Assembly: GCA_937901145.1 (NCBI GenBank) | Contig: CALCHE010000161.1 | Location: 1 to 11,955 of the forward strand | Source of the DNA: an uncultured Clostridia bacterium | GTDB lineage: Bacteria > Bacillota > Clostridia > Oscillospirales > Acutalibacteraceae | Direction: 5' to 3' | DNA: 11,955 nucleotides | Part shown: piece after piece, positions 1-5,931 of the stretch | Layout of the letters: the number at the start of each line of letters is the position of its first letter | Position numbering within the stretch: the first letter of the stretch is position 1 | Notes under the pieces: generated by a model | What the model was told of the DNA's origin: nothing | The model's input: only the letters and a program-made list of their open reading frames with translations | The model's database searches: none | Program-made: the position numbers and the translations under genes

Positions 1-3000
1 TTTTCTGCGCGGAATGCTTCAATGATAGCTACGAGACCGTTTGAATAACCGTTAGCACCTTCGAGTGTAAGCTTGTCAAAGAGTGTTAGGTCACCGCCTG
101 CAAGAATGATTGCAAGTACGGGGTTAAGGGGTGAAAGAAGGTCTGTGATGAGATCAAAGAATGCATCTACCTTCTTTTCGTTTGTTGAAAGGTCTACACC
201 CTCGAACCAGTTATAGCCTGCTGCGGGAGCCTTAACCTGAGCCCATGTAAGGTTACCGGCATCAGCCTGGAGGTCAGCCTTCTTAACGGGATCAGTTTCA
301 GCGTCGATGGCTGCCTGCCATTCAGCAGCAAGCCAGTTAGCGATAGCTGTGTTCTCGAATGCGCCACTGTTTGTAGCAGTGTAGAAGCCGAGAGGTCTTA
401 CATCGATATTGAAGGATGCAAGAGCGGGAAGAAGGTTAGCAACTGTGCCGCTACCAAGGATACCGCCGAGAAGGCTTGCCTTTTCTTCCATTTCGCCTGT
501 CTCTTCATTCTTAACCTGAGTGGGATTGAAGAGAAGCTCAACAAGTGTCTGAACGAGCTGATTTGATGTTACAACATTAGCCACGATGTCTGAAAGTGAC
601 TTATTGTCGGGATCGAAGATAATATCCTTGATGAAGCTCAGATCCATACCTGCAACGTTGAGGTTGCCGAGAGTTTCACCGAGCAAGGGCTCAAGAATTC
701 CGAGGAGTGTGGGAAGGATTTTAGCTATAAGATTGTCAACATTCTTGATAGCCTTATTAACCTTACCGATACCCTCTGTACCTGTGTAATCAGAGAGATA
801 TTTACCGAGAACGAACTCGTTTACACCCATATCCTTATTAGCCCATGAGAGCTTAGCGCCTGCAGCGTCCTCTGCTGTGTAGGTGTTAAGGATGGGATAA
901 AGGTCGATATTGTATTCATTAAGAAGTGAAACAAGAATACCAACAAGGTTGTTAGCCTGACCGTCGAGAGCACCGAAGATGCTTGCGACACCGTCACCGA
1001 AGAGAGGTGCGAGTGTGGTCAGAAGACCGTCGTCGAGAATCCAACGAAGAAGTACCATAAGTACGTCTGAACGGTCTGCGTTGAGGTGGTAAACGTAATG
1101 AGTCTCACGGATACCTGTAACTGTCTTATATGTTGCAGTACACATTGACATCATACGGTTAATGGGAAGGAGAAGCTGAAGTGAATAGTTATTACCTTCC
1201 TTCTTGAACAGATCGAAGATCTTTTCGCCTGCCATACCGAAGAATGTCTGTGCGAGCTTACCGGGAGCAAGATAGTAGCTACCGTCAGCATCTCTGTAAG
1301 CGATGCTTCTGGTTACTCTCTTACTGCCTTCGGGAGGAACCTCTGTAGAGGGGTTAGTATATCTGATACCCTTTTCGTCGACATCATAGTATACGGGCTT
1401 ACCGCTGCCGTCGTAGAGCTGCTTGCCGTCTTCATCTACTGTATCGAGAACTGTCAGATAGCCTGTCAGGTTCTGAGTACCGGGGATATCCTGCTGGTTT
1501 TCGTCCCAATGAGCAGGCGGAGCCTGATCCGTCTTTTGGATCTTCGTCAGGGACTTCAGAAGACCGGATACACCGTTTGTAAGGTCAACACCTAAATTAT
1601 CGATAAGAGGAAGAATTGTGGGCTTGGAAAGGTCGATACGGCCCTGACCTGAAACGTTTGTAACAACAACACTTACTGAATAGTAGTAGAAGAGGTTGAT
1701 GTAGCTGAGCTTTTCGCGAAGCTGATTGTATTCAATAGCTGCTAAAAGGTTGGGAAGAAGGTCGAGAATTGTACCGATGGGGTTGGTAAGAAGGGTATTT
1801 TCGAGCCAGTATACGAGAGGATCGAGAAGGTGATAGAATACGTTATAACCGTAGTTCTGGATATAACCTGTCATCTCTGAAAGTGTACCCTGCATCTTAC
1901 AGTCATCTACGATTGTTGAAGCGGGATGGTAACCGTGCTGCTCGGCAGCTGTACCGTTTTCTTTATATGCGGGAATACCGAGGAGTTCATAAAGAGGAAT
2001 AAGAACTGCGTCATAAACAGTATCGTCACCGTCGGGTGCATAGAACTGAATGTAACCGGAAAGGTTGAAGAGAACCTTTGCTTTAAGAGTCCACTGTGAA
2101 CGGTCACCTGCGATAAGACCGCCGAGAAGAGCGTGGTAACCTGCAGTTGATGAAGCAAGTGCTTTGTAAAGAGTATCCCAGTCAGTAATCTGCCATGTGC
2201 CGTTACTGTCGAGCTGATCCCATGCAGACTGAGGAACACCGGCATGTGTACCCTTATGCTCGCTTACGTTTGCAATAGTTGTCTCTTCGAGCCAATAAGC
2301 TCTCTTAAGAGAAGCGTCAGAGTCGGGCTTATGGATAGGAGCCTGGTCAGCAACCCAAAGAATACTTCTTGTGGGGTCTGATGTATTTGAATAGTTGGGC
2401 CAACCGTCCTTAGCGGGAGCGCCTTTAGGAGCGTTAGCAGCCTTAAAGTCGTCATTGAATGAACCGTCGTACCACTGACGGAACTGAACACCGTCGTGGT
2501 CTTTTGCACCGTAGGATGAGTTTTCAGTGTACATCCAGGGCATACAAGCAAGTGTACAACGAAGGAATGCGGGGAAGAACCAACCGTTGGTACCCTTTTC
2601 AAGGTAAAGGTTCATTTCACCTGACATGTCGTAAAGCATAGGACCTACCATTTCGTTGAGAGCCTTGAACAGAGTTGTTGCAAGCTCACCGCTGTAAAGG
2701 TAGTTGATGATCATAGCTGCAAGGAATTCCTTGAGGTCCTTACATTCCTGACCGATTTTCTTTGTCTGGCCCTGGAATGTATATGCCTTTTCCCAGTAAC
2801 CAAGAGGATTATCCATCTTCTTGATCTTCTGGTATGTTGTGCCGTTTACAGTCTTAGCTGTATCTGAAGCGAGGTTGTTGCTTTCGTTGTAGAAGATAAC
2901 ACCGCTGGTGTCATACTGTGTTGTGTAACCAACATAACCGTATGTTACCTTGCCGTTAGCATCTGTCTTAGTCTTGTGCTTCTTACCGAAGAGAAGACCA

Positions 3001-5531
3001 CCGAGAAGCTGACCCATATCCTCTGAAATAATGATTGAGTCAAGTTCTGTAATGAGCTTATCAACAGCTGCTTCAGCATCAACCTGAGTTGTAAGACCAA
3101 CGTTATCAATAAGAGCCTGAATCTTAGCGTAGCTCATTGCCGAGTCAGGAGCTTTCTTCCATACACGGCCTGCTGCGGGGTTAGAACCGTCACCGCCGGG
3201 GCTGTTGAGACCTGCTTCATTAAAGAGCCACTTACGGATACTTACGTCGTTACCGCCCTTTGATCTGAGAGCATCAAGAGCTGTCTTGTATGCATTAGCC
3301 TGGTTAATGATAGAGTCGGGCTGGCCTGCCTGTACTTCTGTGATGGAGTTGTAAAGATTTGTAACTTCATCGAGTGTATGTGCAGTAAGGCCTTCTTCGA
3401 ATGCTTCAGCATCATATACAGGCTCGGCTCTGAGGAACTGACCGAGTGCTGCAGGAGTAGCTTCAGCAACGATAGCATTATAAGCGAGGATAATGATTTC
3501 GAAGTTATAGTAGTTAACAGCCTTGCCGCCTTCTTCGTAGTACTCGTAAACGCGGTTTGTAAGGTCATAGATACGGTTAACAGCACGTCTCTTAAGGTCC
3601 TTGATGAAATCATCATAGGGCTTCATGCCTTCTTCACCGAAAATGCCCTTAAACAGGTCAGCAGTGGCGGGGTCATTAGCAACCTGAGCGCACTTCTTAT
3701 AACCTGCATCGATCATAGCGTTATAAAGGTTCTGGATGATGGGATATGTAGCACCACCGAGAACAGCCTGGTTTACGCCGTTAATAACAGCGTCCATAGC
3801 TACCTTAGCGTCGATGTACTCTTTACCACCAACGTTAAGTGAGTATACGTTATACTGAGAAAGGAACTTGGGCCAGTTGCTTGAGTCGTCAAGTGAAATA
3901 CCTTCGCCGGCCTGGATATCGCCGTTTGCGAGCGCTTTGTCATCGAGGTCTTTAAGGTATGACCAAACAACGGTGCCTGTAGCATCGGTAATGTAGGGGA
4001 ATACATATGTATTGAAGATAGCGATAGTCTCAGTTGCTTCGAGAACGAACTTTTCAGCCTGGAGATAATCGTAGTGAACGCAGTGAGCCTCTGTCATTGT
4101 GCATTCTTCAGCTGTACATTCAGCGCAGTTTGCATCTGCACACTTTTCCCATACGTGGCCAAGTGCTTCTGCCTCTTCGGGAGTTCGGATAGTATGCTTT
4201 GTATTGGCTGTGTCAAGAATAGCCTTGAACTGATCGAGGAAAGTTACATAGTTTTCCTGTGCATAAGCTTCAGCAATCCTGTGACCAACCTTAGCGATAC
4301 GGTTAAGTACGTTATTATAGTAAGCATCACCTGCATAGCCGTCTTTGTTTTTGAAAGCGGCTGTGATGTTACCGAAATAGTTTACGTTTTCTTTACCGTT
4401 ATAAGCTTCAACTTTCTTAAGCTTTTCGATTTCAGCATTGATTTCGTTATATGTCTTAAGAAGATCTTCGCCTTTGGTTTCGCCGTTAGCTCTGGAAAGG
4501 AGTTCCTCGAACTTAGCCTGATATGCATCAGCATAAGCGGGTGCAACATAGCCGAGAACTTCACCTGTGTACCAGGTCTGAACCTCTTTCCATGTCTTTT
4601 TATCAGCTAATTCGGGCATAACGAAGTTATCCCAGATTTCTTCCGCACTGGAAACACCTGCAGATATGATAGAATCTTCAAATGACTGGAGATTTTCAGC
4701 TATACTTAAAACCTTGGCAGCAAGCTCTTCTGCGCTTAATGTTGCGAAATCAAGAGCGAACCATTCACCTGCAAGAGTGATGAACTCAGCGATAGTAGCC
4801 TTAACATCAAAGAGAGCTTTAGCGATAGCTTCGGGATCCTGGTTATCTGATACGAACTTAACGCCTGTGATACCGTAGGTTGTGCCGTTTGATTCCTTAG
4901 TAGCTTTAAGAGAACCCTTGTAAAGCTCGAGACCTGCCGGTACGGTATTTGTGTCGTAGTTATAAGCAGGGATGGTTGTATAACCGCCGTCCTTATACTG
5001 AAGGATGTTGAAACCGGCCTTGATGTCTACAGTTACTTCACCGCCTGAAAGGTATGTAGTATCAGCTGCATTCTTAGTGGTATCTTCACCGAATGCAAAC
5101 ACCTTCAGAATTTCATCGTAACGTGCAAAGGGCATACGACCTGTTGAGTTAGAGTTTAACTCTGTCTGTATTTTACCCTTGATAGCATTGTAGATATCAG
5201 CAAAGGTATCTACGTTGCCTGTCGCAACAGCATCAGCAGCCTGAGCGTAAGCATAGGTCACCCAGTGCCATGAGGATGTAGAGGTATCACGTTCAACTGC
5301 CCACATATTTGTGCCAATTGAAGAGAGAGCCTTCTTTTTGTCCTCCTCTGTTGCATTGTCTTTTCCCGCTGCTTCGATGAGGTCAATCAAGCTTGAGTGA
5401 TGAAGCTCGATCTGGCTCATAAGCGATTCAATAGAGTTATCGGCACCGAGAACGCCGAAGCACACTGAAACGCTGGATACTATCATAATGATAGCGAGCA
5501 AGGTACTTAGTACTTTTTTACCAACTTTCAT
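1..5531 (-). CDS. Giant secreted protein of unknown function, 3' end missing
   Basis: This frame is open without a stop from the ATG at 5531 to base 1, giving 1843 full codons, and the gene runs off the window. The start is fixed by AAGGAGG 8 bases upstream and by a typical Gram-positive signal peptide: K2, K5 and K6, a hydrophobic core at about residues 7-28, and likely cleavage after LGA (residue 30). The mature part up to about residue 950 is mostly polar and helix-like, with a Cys/His cluster at 464-486. Residues about 964-1144 are rich in Trp, Tyr and Asn. From about 1170 onward there are Leu/Ile-rich helical segments (LIPLYELLGI, TILDLLPNLL), broken by a hydrophilic stretch at about 1328-1420. 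Two degenerate copies of an L-L-x(4)-NID-[LV]-x-P motif start their NID at residues 1541 and 1708. No catalytic motif, LPXTG, dockerin or SLH domain is visible, but the C-terminus is not in the window. It has its own promoter downstream of the terminators of the neighbouring repeat-protein gene. Export is well supported; function is unknown. Confidence 0.93.
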   Translation of the reverse strand, partial: MKVGKKVLSTLLAIIMIVSSVSVCFGVLGADNSIESLMSQIELHHSSLIDLIEAAGKDNATEEDKKKALSSIGTNMWAVERDTSTSSWHWVTYAYAQAADAVATGNVDTFADIYNAIKGKIQTELNSNSTGRMPFARYDEILKVFAFGEDTTKNAADTTYLSGGEVTVDIKAGFNILQYKDGGYTTIPAYNYDTNTVPAGLELYKGSLKATKESNGTTYGITGVKFVSDNQDPEAIAKALFDVKATIAEFITLAGEWFALDFATLSAEELAAKVLSIAENLQSFEDSIISAGVSSAEEIWDNFVMPELADKKTWKEVQTWYTGEVLGYVAPAYADAYQAKFEELLSRANGETKGEDLLKTYNEINAEIEKLKKVEAYNGKENVNYFGNITAAFKNKDGYAGDAYYNNVLNRIAKVGHRIAEAYAQENYVTFLDQFKAILDTANTKHTIRTPEEAEALGHVWEKCADANCAECTAEECTMTEAHCVHYDYLQAEKFVLEATETIAIFNTYVFPYITDATGTVVWSYLKDLDDKALANGDIQAGEGISLDDSSNWPKFLSQYNVYSLNVGGKEYIDAKVAMDAVINGVNQAVLGGATYPIIQNLYNAMIDAGYKKCAQVANDPATADLFKGIFGEEGMKPYDDFIKDLKRRAVNRIYDLTNRVYEYYEEGGKAVNYYNFEIIILAYNAIVAEATPAALGQFLRAEPVYDAEAFEEGLTAHTLDEVTNLYNSITEVQAGQPDSIINQANAYKTALDALRSKGGNDVSIRKWLFNEAGLNSPGGDGSNPAAGRVWKKAPDSAMSYAKIQALIDNVGLTTQVDAEAAVDKLITELDSIIISEDMGQLLGGLLFGKKHKTKTDANGKVTYGYVGYTTQYDTSGVIFYNESNNLASDTAKTVNGTTYQKIKKMDNPLGYWEKAYTFQGQTKKIGQECKDLKEFLAAMIINYLYSGELATTLFKALNEMVGPMLYDMSGEMNLYLEKGTNGWFFPAFLRCTLACMPWMYTENSSYGAKDHDGVQFRQWYDGSFNDDFKAANAPKGAPAKDGWPNYSNTSDPTRSILWVADQAPIHKPDSDASLKRAYWLEETTIANVSEHKGTHAGVPQSAWDQLDSNGTWQITDWDTLYKALASSTAGYHALLGGLIAGDRSQWTLKAKVLFNLSGYIQFYAPDGDDTVYDAVLIPLYELLGIPAYKENGTAAEQHGYHPASTIVDDCKMQGTLSEMTGYIQNYGYNVFYHLLDPLVYWLENTLLTNPIGTILDLLPNLLAAIEYNQLREKLSYINLFYYYSVSVVVTNVSGQGRIDLSKPTILPLIDNLGVDLTNGVSGLLKSLTKIQKTDQAPPAHWDENQQDIPGTQNLTGYLTVLDTVDEDGKQLYDGSGKPVYYDVDEKGIRYTNPSTEVPPEGSKRVTRSIAYRDADGSYYLAPGKLAQTFFGMAGEKIFDLFKKEGNNYSLQLLLPINRMMSMCTATYKTVTGIRETHYVYHLNADRSDVLMVLLRWILDDGLLTTLAPLFGDGVASIFGALDGQANNLVGILVSLLNEYNIDLYPILNTYTAEDAAGAKLSWANKDMGVNEFVLGKYLSDYTGTEGIGKVNKAIKNVDNLIAKILPTLLGILEPLLGETLGNLNVAGMDLSFIKDIIFDPDNKSLSDIVANVVTSNQLVQTLVELLFNPTQVKNEETGEMEEKASLLGGILGSGTVANLLPALASFNIDVRPLGFYTATNSGAFENTAIANWLAAEWQAAIDAETDPVKKADLQADAGNLTWAQVKAPAAGYNWFEGVDLSTNEKKVDAFFDLITDLLSPLNPVLAIILAGGDLTLFDKLTLEGANGYSNGLVAIIEAFRAE
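4074..4142 (-). other. Cys/His cluster in the giant secreted protein
   Basis: Residues 464-486 contain C464, C469, C472, C477, H483, C484 and H486, in an order C-x4-C-x2-C-x4-C-x5-H-C-x-H. This is the only dense cysteine group in the visible 1843 residues. A CxxC pair with neighbouring His suggests a small metal-binding or disulfide knob. It loosely resembles the Cys modules of the adjacent gene, for example an H-x-W shortly before the cysteines, but it lacks their TCTExGY signature. Confidence 0.6.
5442..5531 (-). other. Sec signal peptide of the giant secreted protein
   Basis: The first 30 codons encode a basic n-region (K2, K5, K6), an uninterrupted hydrophobic core from about V7 to L28, and a small-residue cleavage site (L28-G29-A30, then D31). 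C24 is preceded by V23, not G, A or S, so this does not read as a lipoprotein signal. The exact cleavage site is inferred. Confidence 0.85.
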
Positions 5532-5539
5532 AATTTTTT

Positions 5540-5546
5540 CCTCCTT
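5540..5546 (-). promoter_or_regulatory. Ribosome binding site of the giant secreted protein
   Basis: On the minus strand AAGGAGG lies 8 bases before the ATG at 5531. It is a near-perfect anti-Shine-Dalgarno match and decides this start over the in-frame ATG at residue 16, which falls inside the signal-peptide core. Confidence 0.9.
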
Positions 5547-5601
5547 AAAAATGAAAGAATGAATATATTACAAATAGGATTCCCTATAATAATACCGACG
5601 C

Positions 5602-5627
5602 TTTTCACCCTAAAAAAGGGTGCAAAA
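5602..5627 (-). other. Hairpin in the 5' leader of the giant secreted protein
   Basis: CACCCT and AGGGTG (5606-5611 and 5617-5622) form a 6-bp stem around a 5-base A/U loop. It is extended by a TTTT/AAAA pairing (5602-5605 with 5624-5627) across one bulged base. It lies in the predicted leader of about 119 nt, between the promoter and the ribosome site. No U-tract follows on the transcript (GAAAAGCG comes next), so it is not a terminator. It could stabilise the mRNA 5' end or be a protein or RNA target; the role is unknown. Confidence 0.5.
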
Positions 5628-5640
5628 TGCCCATAGAGAC

Positions 5641-5656
5641 ACCTATAACTATAGGT
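5641..5656. promoter_or_regulatory. Perfect 16-bp inverted repeat over the transcription start (candidate operator)
   Basis: ACCTATAACTATAGGT is two 7-bp arms around a 2-bp centre. It begins immediately downstream of the -10 hexamer, so the expected transcription start falls inside it. Transcription would begin within the first arm, so a full RNA hairpin is unlikely. A DNA site for a dimeric regulator is the simpler reading. The regulator is not identified. Confidence 0.5.
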
Positions 5657-5685
5657 AGTATAACATCAAAGCTCAACTTTTTCAA
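5657..5685 (-). promoter_or_regulatory. SigA-type promoter for the giant secreted protein
   Basis: On the minus strand the -35 is TTGAAA (5680-5685), the spacer is exactly 17 bp, and the -10 is TATACT (5657-5662). A TG one base upstream of the -10 makes it an extended -10. The expected start site is near 5650, giving a leader of about 119 nt. It lies downstream of two terminators of the preceding gene, so the giant secreted protein is probably transcribed on its own. Confidence 0.8.
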
Positions 5686-5805
5686 TATATTTTTTAATAT
5701 TTTTTGAATTCTACTATTTGCATATATAAGAAAACTTTATTTTGTTCAGTTTTACATATAGTAAAAAATGCCTGTTTTTCCAGCTTTTTTATATACAAAG
5801 AGCAT
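5686..5805. other. A+T-rich intergenic spacer
   Basis: This part of the 400-base gap between the two genes is very A+T-rich, with no open frame of note, no RNA gene and no strong hairpin. Apart from lying just upstream of the promoter, where A-tracts may act as an UP-like element, I see nothing specific in it. Confidence 0.5.
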
Positions 5806-5836
5806 AAAAACAGCATCTTGGTGATGATGCTGTTTT
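5806..5836 (-). terminator. Second Rho-independent terminator, possibly bidirectional
   Basis: An 11-bp stem pairs 5807-5817 with 5826-5836 around an 8-base loop. On the minus-strand transcript the stem runs directly into a short U-run (five Ts). The plus strand shows a weaker T4 run. It backs up the stronger terminator at 5874-5901 behind the repeat-protein gene. The stem is only moderately GC-rich. Confidence 0.7.
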
Positions 5837-5873
5837 ACCCATACTATATATAGGTTTTTCTGTTTTTACACGC

Positions 5874-5901
5874 AAAAAAAGCGGTGGCATTACGCCACCG
5901 C
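5874..5901 (-). terminator. Rho-independent terminator of the repeat-protein gene
   Basis: A perfect 8-bp GC-rich stem (5881-5888 with 5894-5901) has a 5-base loop. On the minus strand it is followed at once by seven Ts (5874-5880). It begins about 30 bases after the stop codon at 5932-5934. This is a textbook intrinsic terminator. Confidence 0.95.
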
Positions 5902-5931
5902 ATAAAACTTATTGGTTTTTTGTCTGCTTAA

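Noticed and set aside
4074..4610. Plus-strand open frame of 178 codons
   Set aside because: It lies fully antisense to the well-supported giant secreted protein gene, has no ribosome site or promoter, and its odd Cys/Phe-rich composition is what antisense reading of this codon use gives.
5455..5470. Lipoprotein signal (C24 after the hydrophobic core)
   Set aside because: The residue before the Cys is Val, not Gly, Ala or Ser, and the core continues past it to a good LGA cleavage site.
5701..5760. Additional promoter upstream of the main one
   Set aside because: A TATATA-like -10 is present but the -35 position (TGAACA) is poor, and such matches are expected by chance in A+T-rich DNA.
5806..5836. 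Terminator for a plus-strand transcript
   Set aside because: No plus-strand gene exists on the left, and the plus-side T-run is shorter than the minus-side one. It is kept only as a minus-strand terminator.
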